Source of the DNA: Pararhizobium sp. A13
GTDB lineage: Bacteria; Pseudomonadota; Alphaproteobacteria; Rhizobiales; Rhizobiaceae
NCBI RefSeq assembly: GCF_040126305.1
Contig: NZ_CP149510.1
Span: forward strand, 3,359,001-3,423,000
Direction of reading: 5' to 3'
Length of the DNA: 64,000 nt
Shown here: piece after piece, positions 48,675 to 58,215 of the stretch
Position numbering within the stretch: the stretch's first letter is position 1
Layout: each line of letters starts with the position of its first letter
The notes under the pieces: model-generated
Databases searched by the model: none
What the model was told of the DNA's origin: nothing
The model's input: only the letters and a program-made list of their open reading frames with translations
Program-made: the position numbers and the translations under genes

Positions 48675-49352
48675 GTGTCCGCCCCCGTTGTCGTTTTTGA
48701 TCTTGATGGAACCCTGGTCGATACCGCACCGGATCTCGTCGCAAGCCTCAACCACGCCGTCACCCAGGCAGGCCTTGCACCGGTTACCTATCACGACCTC
48801 ACCCATCTGGTCGGACACGGCGCCAAGGCGATGATCGAGCGCACGTTCACGCTGCGCGGCAAGGCGCTCAGCGCCAACGATCTCGACTGGCAGATGAAGG
48901 AATTCGTCGATTTCTACCATGGTTCGATGCCCGGTGAGTCCATTCCCTATCCGGGCGTCATCGCAGCCATGGACCGACTCTCTGCCGCCGGCTACACACT
49001 CGCCGTCTGCACCAACAAGCTTGAGATGCTGGCGAAAAGCCTGCTGGAAGGGCTCGACCTCACCCCTCGCTTCGCGGCAATCACGGGCGGCGACACGTTT
49101 CATGTGCGCAAGCCGGATGCCGAACACCTCTTGTCCACCATCCGCCTTGCCGGCGGCGCGCCGGAAAAATCAGTAATGATCGGCGACAGCCTCAACGACA
49201 TCCTGGTCGCCCGCAACGCATCCGTCCGCTCGATCGGCGTCCCCTTCGGTTATTCCGACGTGCCGGTCGAAAGCCTGGCGCCTGATCTCGTCATCCGCCA
49301 TTTCGACGAACTGACGCCGGACCTGATCGAGCGACTGATCGCGCAGGCATGA
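48675..49352 (+). CDS. gph: Phosphoglycolate phosphatase (HAD superfamily)
   Basis: About 225 aa from a GTG at 48675, preceded by AAGAGG. HAD motifs: DLDGTLVDTAPDL (nucleophile and acid), CTNK (motif II region), K in VRKPDAEHLL (motif III) and GDSLNDILVA (motif IV). Gph removes 2-phosphoglycolate formed in DNA repair. The upstream frame from 48603 is unsupported. A perfect terminator follows the stop. Confidence 0.93.
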   Translation: MSAPVVVFDLDGTLVDTAPDLVASLNHAVTQAGLAPVTYHDLTHLVGHGAKAMIERTFTLRGKALSANDLDWQMKEFVDFYHGSMPGESIPYPGVIAAMDRLSAAGYTLAVCTNKLEMLAKSLLEGLDLTPRFAAITGGDTFHVRKPDAEHLLSTIRLAGGAPEKSVMIGDSLNDILVARNASVRSIGVPFGYSDVPVESLAPDLVIRHFDELTPDLIERLIAQA

Positions 49353-49378
49353 AAAAGGCGACTCAAAGTCGCCTTTTT
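49352..49378. terminator. Bidirectional terminator between gph and the L,D-transpeptidase gene
   Basis: 12-bp perfect stem AAAAAGGCGACT / AGTCGCCTTTTT with a 3-nt loop. It begins on the last base of the gph stop codon and serves both converging genes. Confidence 0.93.
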
Positions 49379-49400
49379 AGAATCATCCCTTTCGCAGCAC

Positions 49401-51287
49401 TCAGCCTTCGGCGCGGCGGACGAGCCGTGTCGCCTCGAACGCGCGGTTCATATACATGTCGCGCTCATAGACATCGTCGAAATACTCGACGGCGCCGTCC
49501 TTGTTCGGCCAGGCGGTGAAATAGGCGACATAGACCGGAATCCTTTGCGGCACCTGAACGCCCTTGTTGCGGCCATCAGCGATCTGTGCGGCGACATCAT
49601 CGAGGGTGGTGCCAAGCACGGCAGCAGCCATCCGGCGCGGATCGGCAAGACGCACGCAACCATGACTAAGAGCCCGCTGGTCCTTCTTGAAGAAGCTCTT
49701 CGACGGCGTGTCGTGCATGTAGATCGCATGACTGTTGGGGAAGAGAATCTTCAATTCGCCCAGCGCGTTGTCGCTGCTTGGCGGCTGGCGCACGGCAACG
49801 CCGTTGGTCGAACCGTTCCAGTTCACGTCATACGACGAAACGGCACGGCCGGCCACTTCCACCTGATAGCCGAGGCGGTCGAGATAGCCGGGGTCGCTCC
49901 TGAGCTTCGGCAGCATCTCATTGATGATGATCGACTGTGGCACGCCCCAATAGGGATTGAACTCAACCGTCTGGATCTCGTCCTCGAAGAAATAGGTCTG
50001 GTTCGCCTTCGAGCCGACAACCACGCGCATCGAGAACTGTTCCGCGCCCTGGTCGTGATAATAGGCCATGAAGGCAGGCTGGTTGATGAAGACGTAGCGG
50101 CTGCCGAGGTCGGCTGGCAGCCAGCGCGCCTGCTCCATGGCGACGCGCACCTTGTCGATCTTGCTCTGCGTGGTGTCGCCCCCGGTCAGGATGCGGATCG
50201 ACGCCTTGCCGACGATGCCGTCCGGCTTCAAACCGTTTTCCTTCTGGAATCCCTCGACCAGCGCCACCAGTTCCGGCGTATAGTCCGGCGTTCCCTGATA
50301 GGCCGAAAGTGTAAGCGCGTGCTCGACCTTCAGCGCGTCAGAGCCCTTCTGGCGGATGCCCGCGACGACATTGGCAAGCTCGGGATTGGCGATGCCCGGT
50401 TTCAGCAGCGTACCCGGCGCGATGGTGATCCGCGGCGCATCGCCCGTCTTTGCCTCGAGCGCTTCCAGCTCCCGTTTCAGCGCCAGGAATTCCGGGCCGG
50501 TCGGCGTCTGAGCCTTGAGATAGGCTGCGACATCGTGGCTTCTGGCGATATTCTGAAGTTTGCCCGTCAGGTTGACACTCTTGCGCTTGAAGTCGTGATA
50601 GCCGGAAATCTTGTTCGGATCGATGCGACCGCGGACGGTGTCCTGAACATAGGTCAGCGTCGCGGCGGACATGCGGATTTCGAAATCCACCAGTGCCTTC
50701 TCACGCGCCGTCATGTCGTTGCTGTCGAACGTATCGGACGGTACCGAAACGGCATAATCCTGCGGATCGAGCCCAACGCTTGCGGCCTCGCCGAGCACGG
50801 CCAGCGCAGCCCTTGCCGCCGCATTCGGACGATCACCCTCAACCCAGATAAATTCCTCGCGGGCCGCGTAAAAGGCCTCGATGGTCTTGGCCACATCGGC
50901 CGGTGCATAGGCCGTTACGCTCGGCAGGAACTGGCGGGCATCGGCGAACGACCCGCCCTGGGTCGGCAGCAGTGCAGCGTTGCGCACGGAACCGGTCACG
51001 ACAGGATCGAGAAGCTTTGCGGTATCGATGCGCCTCAGCGCTTCGGCCTTGTAGGTGTAGTAGCGCGGCGAGGTCACACGCGGCAGGGCACGGGGCTCCG
51101 AATCTTGCGCCGGGCTCGCTTCCTGCATGCCGCCAAAGCGGGGCCACACCTGCAGCTCTTCCACGGGCGGTCTCTTCTTGCGAAAGAGATCCAGCAAGGT
51201 ATACGCTTCCGCGCTCTGGACGCCGAAAGAGGTGAACGCGCACCCGGCCAGGAGTGTCACGATCGCTGCAGTTTTCATCAATTTCAT
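49401..51287 (-). CDS. YcbB-type L,D-transpeptidase
   Basis: 628 aa. Forms 3-3 cross-links in peptidoglycan. Residues 1-25 are a signal peptide that also contains a lipobox-like LLAGC, so it may be lipidated. A scaffold region and a PG-binding domain (LVEGFQKENGLKPDGIVG) precede the YkuD catalytic domain (about 390-560) with the active-site SHGCVRLADP. Large multi-domain LDTs of this type support wall growth in Rhizobiales, where L,D-cross-links are abundant; that role is general knowledge. Convergent with gph, divergent from fumC. Confidence 0.92.
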   Translation of the reverse strand: MKLMKTAAIVTLLAGCAFTSFGVQSAEAYTLLDLFRKKRPPVEELQVWPRFGGMQEASPAQDSEPRALPRVTSPRYYTYKAEALRRIDTAKLLDPVVTGSVRNAALLPTQGGSFADARQFLPSVTAYAPADVAKTIEAFYAAREEFIWVEGDRPNAAARAALAVLGEAASVGLDPQDYAVSVPSDTFDSNDMTAREKALVDFEIRMSAATLTYVQDTVRGRIDPNKISGYHDFKRKSVNLTGKLQNIARSHDVAAYLKAQTPTGPEFLALKRELEALEAKTGDAPRITIAPGTLLKPGIANPELANVVAGIRQKGSDALKVEHALTLSAYQGTPDYTPELVALVEGFQKENGLKPDGIVGKASIRILTGGDTTQSKIDKVRVAMEQARWLPADLGSRYVFINQPAFMAYYHDQGAEQFSMRVVVGSKANQTYFFEDEIQTVEFNPYWGVPQSIIINEMLPKLRSDPGYLDRLGYQVEVAGRAVSSYDVNWNGSTNGVAVRQPPSSDNALGELKILFPNSHAIYMHDTPSKSFFKKDQRALSHGCVRLADPRRMAAAVLGTTLDDVAAQIADGRNKGVQVPQRIPVYVAYFTAWPNKDGAVEYFDDVYERDMYMNRAFEATRLVRRAEG

Positions 51288-51817
51288 TGGCTCACACGTC
51301 CCCGTATCGCATTGCCGCCATCAGCGGTTCGCGCCCGATGCCCTTCATGTCACCGAGCTTTCGTACTTATAAGAAAGGATGGTGAATGAAAAGGAAACGC
51401 CACCCATTCCCGGTCTCCGGCAGCTTTTACAAATCCGTCACAGCGCCCGGTTGGCAAGACGGATGAACGTGTCCAAAAATTTGAATTCCTTGAGTTATTT
51501 TTTCAAACGCCCACAAAATCGCTCTGAGCTGGGAAAATCGCCACCAGGGCCTTGGAAACTATGCGATCGGTTGTGTCTGAAAAGGCACAGCGCGCCAGCG
51601 GCGCCGACTCGCGGAAAGGGACCTTCCAATTGAAACAGAAGGCTTGGTGAAGCACCCGTATTTTAAACGATTGTAGCATGGTGCAGCCCCTCGCAACCTC
51701 TTTACAAGCACCGGGCACCTGGGCCAGAGAGAACCGCATCATAGCTTCAGACCGCCGCGATGCGGCGGCCATATCCACCTTCGGTCTTGATACCGCATGA
51801 CGAAAGCAGGGATTACG
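51288..51817. other. 530-bp divergent intergenic region
   Basis: Upstream of the L,D-transpeptidase (minus) and fumC (plus). It contains a perfect 7-bp hairpin (CCGCCGC/GCGGCGG, 51752-51768) about 50 nt before the fumC start, and short AT-rich runs near 51360 and 51490. Two short frames (51379-51633 plus; 51503-51778 minus) do not look like proteins. No RNA gene was recognised. Confidence 0.5.
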
Positions 51818-53209
51818 ATGACATCAATGCGCACGGAAACAGATACGTTCGGCCCGATCGAGGTCGCAAGCGACCGCTACTGGGGCGCGCAGGCACAACG
51901 TTCGCTCGGCAACTTCAAGATCGGCTGGGAAAAGCAGCCGCTCGCCATCGTCCGCGCGCTCGGCATCGTCAAGCAGGCCGCCGCCCGCGCCAACATGGAA
52001 CTGCAGGGCCTCGACCCGACAATCGGCAACGCGATCATCGACGCGGCCCAGGAGGTCATCGACGGCAAGCTCAACGACCACTTCCCGCTCGTCGTCTGGC
52101 AGACCGGTTCCGGCACGCAGTCGAACATGAACGCCAATGAAGTGATCTCCAACCGTGCGATCGAAATGCTCGGCGGCGTCATGGGCTCGAAGAAGCCTGT
52201 GCATCCGAACGACCACGTCAACATGAGCCAGTCGTCGAACGACACCTATCCGACGGCCATGCACATCGCCTGCGCCGAGCGCGTCGTTCACGACCTCTTG
52301 CCGGCTCTGAAGCACCTGCATGCGGCTCTCGAAGCCAAGGTGAAGGCCTTCGACCACATCATAAAGATCGGCCGCACGCATACGCAGGACGCCACGCCGC
52401 TGACGCTCGGCCAGGAATTTTCCGGCTATGCTGCACAGGTCGCCTCCTCGATCAAGCGTATCGAAATGACCCTGCCCGGCCTTTGCGAACTGGCGCAGGG
52501 CGGCACCGCCGTCGGGACCGGCCTCAACGCGCCGATCGGTTTTGCCGAAAAGGTCGCCGCCGAAATCGCGGAGATCACCGGCATCGCCTTCGTGACCGCT
52601 CCCAACAAGTTCGAGGCGCTGGCGGCCCACGATTCGATGGTCTTCAGCCACGGGGCGATCAACGCTGCAGCAGCCGCCCTTTTCAAGATCGCCAATGATA
52701 TCCGTCTGCTTGGCTCCGGTCCGCGTTCGGGTCTCGGCGAACTGTCGCTGCCGGAAAACGAGCCCGGCTCGTCGATCATGCCGGGCAAGGTCAACCCGAC
52801 CCAGTGCGAGGCGCTGACGCAGGTCTGCGTGCAGGTATTCGGCAACAACGCGGCGCTGACCTTTGCCGGCAGCCAGGGTCATTTCGAACTTAACGTCTAT
52901 AATCCTCTGATGGCCTACAATTTCCTGCAGTCAGTGCAACTGCTGGCGGACGCCGCCGTCTCCTTCACCGACAATTGCGTCGTCGGCATCGAGGCCCGCG
53001 AGGACAACATCAAGGCGGCACTCGACCGCTCGCTGATGCTGGTCACCGCCCTTGCCCCGAAGATCGGCTACGACAATGCCGCGAAGATCGCCAAGACGGC
53101 GCACAAGAACGGCACGACCCTGCGTGAGGAAGCCGTTGGCGGTGGTTATGTCACCGATGCGGAATTCGATGCCGTGGTCCGCCCGGAAACGATGATCAGC
53201 CCTTCCTGA
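51818..53209 (+). CDS. fumC: Class II fumarate hydratase
   Basis: 463 aa. Reversible hydration of fumarate to malate in the TCA cycle; iron-independent and heat/oxidant stable. Family signature [10 protein letters not shown] is at about 310-320, with the conserved [34 protein letters not shown] and [16 protein letters not shown] blocks. The ATG at 51818 has AGCAGGGA upstream; the ATG at 51797 is less supported. A long-stem terminator follows. Confidence 0.96.
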   Translation: MTSMRTETDTFGPIEVASDRYWGAQAQRSLGNFKIGWEKQPLAIVRALGIVKQAAARANMELQGLDPTIGNAIIDAAQEVIDGKLNDHFPLVVWQTGSGTQSNMNANEVISNRAIEMLGGVMGSKKPVHPNDHVNMSQSSNDTYPTAMHIACAERVVHDLLPALKHLHAALEAKVKAFDHIIKIGRTHTQDATPLTLGQEFSGYAAQVASSIKRIEMTLPGLCELAQGGTAVGTGLNAPIGFAEKVAAEIAEITGIAFVTAPNKFEALAAHDSMVFSHGAINAAAAALFKIANDIRLLGSGPRSGLGELSLPENEPGSSIMPGKVNPTQCEALTQVCVQVFGNNAALTFAGSQGHFELNVYNPLMAYNFLQSVQLLADAAVSFTDNCVVGIEAREDNIKAALDRSLMLVTALAPKIGYDNAAKIAKTAHKNGTTLREEAVGGGYVTDAEFDAVVRPETMISPS

Positions 53210-53237
53210 TCAGTCCTTTGGCACTCTTTCAACAGAC

Positions 53238-53271
53238 ACAGTCAGGCAGCGCAAAATCGCTGCCTGACTGT
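53238..53271 (+). terminator. Terminator downstream of fumC
   Basis: Perfect 14-bp stem ACAGTCAGGCAGCG / CGCTGCCTGACTGT, 6-nt loop, but only a short T-run (TCGTTT) follows; a strong hairpin for 3'-end stabilisation at least. Confidence 0.75.
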
Positions 53272-53391
53272 CGTTTGGGCAACCGTCTTCAAGTGCATTC
53301 AATTTTACCGATCGATTTTGCCAAACGTTAAGTCTTCCAAAATCTTTTATCCCTAGAACTTGCAATTGGAGACAATAGACGGGAGCCCGCA

Positions 53392-54459
53392 ATGCAAGCG
53401 GCTTTGAGCAAGGCGCAGATACCGGATATCGCAGCGCAGGTGACCTATGCCATGCGGATCATGGGGATCGCGCCCCTACCGAGAAATTATGAGCTCTATT
53501 ACGAAGCCTATATCGGCTCCAATCCGAAGCTGACCAAGGAACTGGCGGCGCTCGGCAGCCGCGCCACCCAGGAAGAACTGGACGAGATCGGCGCGCGCTA
53601 CTTTGCCCATGTGCACCACGCGGCCGGAATCGACCGGGCACATACACATCTGGCAAGCGAACTCGGCGACCTTCTCAAGCTTCTGCAGGAAGAGCAGTCA
53701 GCACTCGAGAACTACAACCGGCTGCTCGACGAAACCTATCAGAATATCACGTGCAAGAGCAGCGCCAGCGTCGAAATCCTGCGGCATGCGGTCAGCATCC
53801 TGACCGAAGCGACCGCGGATACGATGAACCAGGGCAAGGAACGGGCCGAAAACGTCTCGCTGAAGTCCTTCGAGATGGAGGTCATTCGGCAGGAGCTCGA
53901 CGAGTACAAGCGCATCGCCAATACCGATTCGTTGACACGCCTCGCCAACCGCCGAGCCTTCGACGAGAAGCTCGCGGCCATCTACAATTCCGAGCAGCTT
54001 CGCGCCCATACCGGCCTTCTGGTCGCCGATATCGATCATTTCAAGAAGATCAACGACAGCTACGGTCATCCGGTAGGCGACAAGATCCTGGCAACTGTCG
54101 GCACGGTCATCCGTGCCAATCTACGCCGCGACGCCTTCGTTGCCCGCACCGGCGGTGAGGAATTTGCCATCATCCTCAGCGACAGTACGCTCGAGGAAAG
54201 CCTTCAGGTGGCCGAGCGCATCCGCACCGCGCTCTCAACGACACCCTTCAAGAATTCCAAGACCGGCGTCAACTACGGCCCGATCACGCTCTCTGTTGGT
54301 GTCTGTCAGGCAACGCAAGCCGACGACCCGACCGACCTCTACAACAAGGCCGATATCGCACTCTATTGCGCCAAGAATGCCGGCCGAAACCGATCCATGC
54401 TGTTTGAGGAAGGCATGAAGAAGGATACCGGCAAGAGCTGGCTGATCTATCGCAAATAG
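53392..54459 (+). CDS. Cytoplasmic GGDEF diguanylate cyclase
   Basis: 355 aa without membrane segments. Residues 1-170 are a helical, coiled-coil-prone sensor region (ELDEYKRIANTDSLTRL leads into the catalytic domain), and 175-345 a GGDEF domain with an intact RTGGEEF loop and the DIDHFKKINDSYGHPVGD nucleotide/metal motif. The RxxD I-site is not conserved (RRDA in its place), so product inhibition is likely weak. Start ATG behind GACGGGAG. Stand-alone gene after fumC. Confidence 0.92.
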   Translation: MQAALSKAQIPDIAAQVTYAMRIMGIAPLPRNYELYYEAYIGSNPKLTKELAALGSRATQEELDEIGARYFAHVHHAAGIDRAHTHLASELGDLLKLLQEEQSALENYNRLLDETYQNITCKSSASVEILRHAVSILTEATADTMNQGKERAENVSLKSFEMEVIRQELDEYKRIANTDSLTRLANRRAFDEKLAAIYNSEQLRAHTGLLVADIDHFKKINDSYGHPVGDKILATVGTVIRANLRRDAFVARTGGEEFAIILSDSTLEESLQVAERIRTALSTTPFKNSKTGVNYGPITLSVGVCQATQADDPTDLYNKADIALYCAKNAGRNRSMLFEEGMKKDTGKSWLIYRK

Positions 54460-54599
54460 CAAAAAATATGTGTCGGTCGAAGGTGCCCGAGCAGCGTATT
54501 TTGCCGTTTTTTTTTGCGTTCCCCAGGAAACAGCTGCTCTCCCGGTGATTGTCTAGAAAGGCTCCATACAAGGGAGCGAACCGGAATGACCCGGAAAAA

Positions 54600-54620
54600 T
54601 CTCCCGCAAAAACCGGGAGA
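54600..54620 (+). other. Hairpin overlapping the Shine-Dalgarno of the small L,D-transpeptidase
   Basis: TCTCCCG and CGGGAGA form a 7-bp stem with a 7-nt loop; the right arm is the GGGAGA that serves as Shine-Dalgarno for the ATG at 54628. An ATG at 54586 with AAGGGAG further upstream opens the same frame and would be translated through the hairpin. Confidence 0.6.
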
Positions 54621-54627
54621 TACGGAC

Positions 54628-55269
54628 ATGAAGACCATCATCGCAGCCCTGATCGCAACCACCCTTCTTAGCACCGCAGCACGGGCCGCCGGCCAGGACC
54701 AATCCTTCGAAGTCGCCTCACTCCAGACCTCGACTGTGAAGACCGGCTGGCTGCAGGTGCTGTCGGAAGGCAAGCCGGCAAAGACGAAGACCGCGAAGAA
54801 GAACATCAATCAGTCGCCGATCCAGCGCGAACTGGTCGCCTTCAGCGAGAAGGTCGCTGCCGGCACCATCATCGTCGACAATTCCGACCGCCGCCTCTAC
54901 CACGTGCTCGGCAACGGCGTCGCCATGCAATACGGCGTCAGCGTCGGCCGCGAGGGCTTCATCTGGACCGGCACCAATACGGTGAGCCGCAAGGCCGAAT
55001 GGCCGACCTGGAACCCGCCTGCAGACATGCGCGCCCGTGAAGCCAGGAAGGGCCATATCCTGCCCGTCACCATGAAGGGCGGCATCGAAAACCCGCTCGG
55101 CGCCCGCGCCATGTATCTCGGCTCGACCATCTACCGCATCCACGGTACCAACCAGCCGTCCTCGATCGGCAAGGCGATGTCCTCCGGCTGCATCCGCATG
55201 GCAAACGAGGATGTCGAGCACCTGTACGCCAACGTCACGATCGGTACGAAGGTCATCGTCCGCGACTGA
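54628..55269 (+). CDS. Small L,D-transpeptidase (ErfK/YbiS family)
   Basis: 213 aa from the ATG at 54628 (signal peptide MKTIIAALIATTLLSTAARA). The YkuD catalytic domain covers about 95-213, with the conserved IHGTNQPSSIGKAMSSGCIRM containing the active His and Cys. Single-domain periplasmic LDT; cross-links murein or anchors proteins to it. An ATG at 54586 would add 14 residues before the signal peptide. The convergent M15 peptidase gene ends 21 bp away. Confidence 0.92.
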   Translation: MKTIIAALIATTLLSTAARAAGQDQSFEVASLQTSTVKTGWLQVLSEGKPAKTKTAKKNINQSPIQRELVAFSEKVAAGTIIVDNSDRRLYHVLGNGVAMQYGVSVGREGFIWTGTNTVSRKAEWPTWNPPADMRAREARKGHILPVTMKGGIENPLGARAMYLGSTIYRIHGTNQPSSIGKAMSSGCIRMANEDVEHLYANVTIGTKVIVRD

Positions 55270-55290
55270 TCCGCGTAACGACGGAAAAGC

Positions 55291-56091
55291 TCAGCGGCAG
55301 GCCGAAACGCCTGCCGCTTTGGCAACGGCGATGAGTTCGGGCCGATATTCGAAATGCATCGTATCGTAGTGATACCAGCGCCCGCCCCAGATGAAGCCAT
55401 ACCGCTCGAAGGCATCGACGATCTTCATCGGATATTTGTTGTTGTACGACGGCACCCTGCCCGGCTTGCCGCCCACCCAGATCCAGTAGTCCGCATATCG
55501 GGTATTGAGATCGATCGCCGCGCCAAAACTATGCACGGACAGGTTCGAAGCGGCGGCCACCCTGCGCCAGTTGAAGGTGCCGGCGGAAGGCGTGAGAAAG
55601 ATCTTCAGGTCAGGTACTGTTTTCAGCTCGTCCCGAACTTTCTCGAGCGCCCGCGCCGCGCCCTGCCTTGTCGTCACCAGCAGTTTCCTGCCGAACCAGT
55701 CGACCTTCACCAGCGACGCTTCCACTTCGCGCGCCGATCCGCCGTAAAGGCGTTTCATCAGGGCCTCGCTGCGAATGCGGCCCGGATCGAAATTGACCTC
55801 CGGCCGGGTTTCGCAGGGTCCCGGCGGATAGATCTGCGACAGGCTATCCTCGATATCGCCCGCCGCCAGTTTTTGAGCATGATCCCTGGCCTTGCCATCA
55901 TCGATCGGCAAAGGCGGTCCGCCGTCGCGAATGAGGATCGATCCGCCTTCGCTCTTGAGAAGGGCCTCCGGATAGGCCTCGATCAGCAGCTCCATTTTGC
56001 GCGCGAGACCGAGCTCGTCCGCTTGAGCCGGGAAAGCCGCAAGCAACATTGCCGCGAAAACAAGCGACGTCCTGTCAATCGACGGTGACAT
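55291..56091 (-). CDS. M15-family D-alanyl-D-alanine carboxypeptidase-like peptidase
   Basis: About 266 aa from the ATG at 56091 with an N-terminal signal-like segment (LVFAAMLLAAFPAQA). Zinc ligands of the M15 (VanY-type) fold are seen as SVHSFGAAIDLN (His, Asp) and HFEYRPEL (His), with Glu in between. Trims murein peptides in the periplasm. Its start overlaps the previous gene's stop by 17 nt, so the two are translationally linked. A 10-bp hairpin sits over its stop codon. Confidence 0.87.
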   Translation of the reverse strand: MSPSIDRTSLVFAAMLLAAFPAQADELGLARKMELLIEAYPEALLKSEGGSILIRDGGPPLPIDDGKARDHAQKLAAGDIEDSLSQIYPPGPCETRPEVNFDPGRIRSEALMKRLYGGSAREVEASLVKVDWFGRKLLVTTRQGAARALEKVRDELKTVPDLKIFLTPSAGTFNWRRVAAASNLSVHSFGAAIDLNTRYADYWIWVGGKPGRVPSYNNKYPMKIVDAFERYGFIWGGRWYHYDTMHFEYRPELIAVAKAAGVSACR

Positions 56092-56464
56092 TGATGTAGT
56101 CGCCGTCAGCCCCGCGAAAAATCTGCACATTGATCAGCACGTCGCCGCGTACCAGCGCCCGCGCGGCGCGCGTTTCGATGGTGCCGTATTCGATCATGCG
56201 CTCGGCCTTTTCGCGATTCTCGGCAGAACCGAAGAAACTGTCGCCCTCATCGCCCGGCTGGGATGTGCCGAAGCGATGATAGTTCGCCCGGTCCTGCCGG
56301 ATGATCTGCCACGGCTCGGACAACCGCTCGCCATTGGAATTGTAAAGGTCTTCCTCGCCGATATAGGCATTGTATTCTTCCACGAGCCGATCGGCCCTCG
56401 CCACTCCGGTGGAAAGGACGATTGTCATCGCGACCGCCAGCAAGAAAACGCTCCTGTTTTTCAT
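56075..56464 (-). CDS. Small secreted protein of unknown function
   Basis: 129 aa from the ATG at 56464 (GGGGAACAT upstream). Signal peptide in residues 1-25 (NRSVFLLAVAMTIVLSTG). The mature part is acidic and polar and ends GADGDYINVTVD; a block AERMIEYGTIETRAARALVRG looks helical. Not recognised. Its overlap with the M15 peptidase start suggests a joint periplasmic role. Confidence 0.8.
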   Translation of the reverse strand: MKNRSVFLLAVAMTIVLSTGVARADRLVEEYNAYIGEEDLYNSNGERLSEPWQIIRQDRANYHRFGTSQPGDEGDSFFGSAENREKAERMIEYGTIETRAARALVRGDVLINVQIFRGADGDYINVTVD

Positions 56465-56572
56465 ATGTTCCCCAATCCGCGGCACCAAAAGCCTGCGCGC
56501 TCCATCGGGGCACGCCGCCCCGTCCTTTAAAAGACGCAGGACCGACCTGTTTTATTCTGGGTCTGCAGGCGC

Positions 56573-57181
56573 CTACCACATTGTCTTTGCGGCACGCTGC
56601 GGCCATTCGCGGTCGTAGGTTTCCCGATCGAAATCGGCCTTTGCCGCCTTCAACAGCATACCCGGCGTCGGTAGGGACTGCGGATCGAGGAAACGCGCGG
56701 GGTTCCAGAGTTGCGAGCGGATCAACGCCCGGGCGCATTGGAAATAGACCTCGCCGATGGTAACGACGATGACGCTGCGCGGATGTTTGCCGTCGACCTC
56801 GAAGGAATTGGTAAGCGCCGGATCGACGCTGACGACGGCCGTGCCGTTGATCCGCATGGTCGTGTTCGAGCCGGGAACAAGAAACATCAGTGCCACACGC
56901 GGGTCGCGGACAATATTGGCGAGCGAATCGACCCGGTTGTTGCCGCGCCAGTCCGGCATGAGCATGGTCTTCTCGTCTTCTATCCTGACGACATTGGCGT
57001 CGTCGCCGCGCGGCGAACAGTCGAGCCCCTCGGGGCCAACGGTGGCGAGCGCCGCAAACGGGGAAGCCTCGATCATCCGGGCGTAGTCCGGCGTCAGCCT
57101 GGTTGTCACCTTGACCAGCGACGCCTCACCGGCTTCCCCATAGAGCGCGTTCAGTTCCTCGACCGAGCGAATGATCGTCAT
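56573..57181 (-). CDS. Pyridoxamine-5'-phosphate-oxidase-like flavin/F420-binding protein
   Basis: 202 aa from the ATG at 57181 (GGGAGAATAGC upstream). Split-barrel PPOX fold: ASPFAALATVGPEGLDCSPRGD, TMLMPDWRGNNRVDSLANIV and DPRVALMFLVPGSNTTMRINGTA are hallmarks of the MSMEG_1061-like subgroup. Binds a flavin-type cofactor; substrate unknown. Confidence 0.88.
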   Translation of the reverse strand: MTIIRSVEELNALYGEAGEASLVKVTTRLTPDYARMIEASPFAALATVGPEGLDCSPRGDDANVVRIEDEKTMLMPDWRGNNRVDSLANIVRDPRVALMFLVPGSNTTMRINGTAVVSVDPALTNSFEVDGKHPRSVIVVTIGEVYFQCARALIRSQLWNPARFLDPQSLPTPGMLLKAAKADFDRETYDREWPQRAAKTMW

Positions 57182-57256
57182 GCTATTCTCCCAGAATCCG
57201 AGCGATCCTTTCGACCGATAGCATGACGCCTTCATGACAGCACCCGCAAAAATTGC

Positions 57257-58161
57257 TTAAGCTGCAGCCCTTTTATCTTCCGCGTGAATGAAGGCATTGA
57301 TCCGCTCGATCACCGGCGGCGCCGAAACAATGCGGCGATGACCAAGTCCGTTGGCCCAGTGGAGTTCAACATTCGCGCCAGCCGCCGCATAGCGGCGCGC
57401 ATGATCGGCAGAAACCTCCTTGTCGTCTTCCGCATGGATGACCAGCACCGGCACGGTCAGCACGCCGAGTATCCGGGCTGCGTCAAAGTCCTCGATGCGC
57501 CGGCCCGACAATTGGACGACCATGCCCTCGAGGGCCACCTGGGCCTTGTGAGAAAGGCGAAGAAGCTTCCCGAACCCTTTGAAAAGCCATGTCATCTCGC
57601 TCGGCGCACCGATCAGCACCATAGTCTTGGCAATCCGGGACTGCACGTCGCACACCAGACCGCCCGCAGCGCAAGCGAGACTTGCGCCGCCAAAGGAATG
57701 GCCGACTGTGACGTCGAACCCGCCGAAATGACGCCAGGCGGCATCGATCGCCCGCACGGCGGCCGGCATCGTCAGCGTTCGGCCCGGTGAGGCGCCGTGG
57801 CCGGGCCAATCGAGCGCGACCACCTCGGCGCCCCCGGCCAGAAGCCCCTCGATCATCGTTGCCAGATAATCGCTGCGCGATCCCCAGCCATGGAGCAGGA
57901 GCACGCGTTTTGCCGCGCCTCACCCTGCGCGCGAAAGCGCTTTGCCATCACCCACCCACCGGCGTAGGAAAGCGTAACCGGATGAGCGCCTGCCATCACG
58001 GGTTCTGCCGCTGCGAGCGCTGCCTTTTCCTTGCCGTTTGACGGCTTGCGGGAGGGCGTCACACTGAACAGCCGAAACGCCAGCCGTCCCGCCGTCTCCG
58101 GAGAGAAGGCCGATACGCATCTGAGGGCAAGACGGGTGACCTCGATCGCAAAGGATGCCAT
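57257..58161 (-). pseudogene. Alpha/beta hydrolase interrupted by a frameshift
   Basis: Two overlapping reading frames together encode a complete hydrolase. The 5' part from the ATG at 58161 (MASFAIEVTRLALRCVSAF ... GGWVMAKRFRAQGEA) leaves frame near 57912-57918 and the rest continues as RVLLLHGWGSRSDYLATMI with the oxyanion HGW motif, nucleophile GHSFGGASL and a later Asp/His region (HAEDDKE, GHRRIV). Removing one base in GAGGCGCGGCAAAACG restores a single 300-residue protein. Either inactive or a sequencing error. Divergent from the MarR gene and downstream of its operators. Confidence 0.85.
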
Positions 58162-58177
58162 AGTGGGATTCCCTTTA

Positions 58178-58215
58178 AATGTTCAATGATGAACATTATT
58201 GTACAACGATGAACA
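58178..58215. promoter_or_regulatory. Tandem operators for the MarR-family regulator
   Basis: AATGTTCA-atga-TGAACATT at 58178-58197 is a perfect 8-bp-arm dyad. A second, slightly degenerate copy TGTACAACGATGAACA lies at 58200-58215, overlapping the marR start codon; the centres are 20 bp apart, two helical turns. They sit between the divergent MarR and hydrolase genes, so the regulator probably represses both, with binding on one face of DNA. Confidence 0.75.

Noticed and set aside
51379..51778. Short frames in the fumC/L,D-transpeptidase intergenic region
   Set aside because: Overlapping on both strands, with no ribosome-binding site or conserved pattern.
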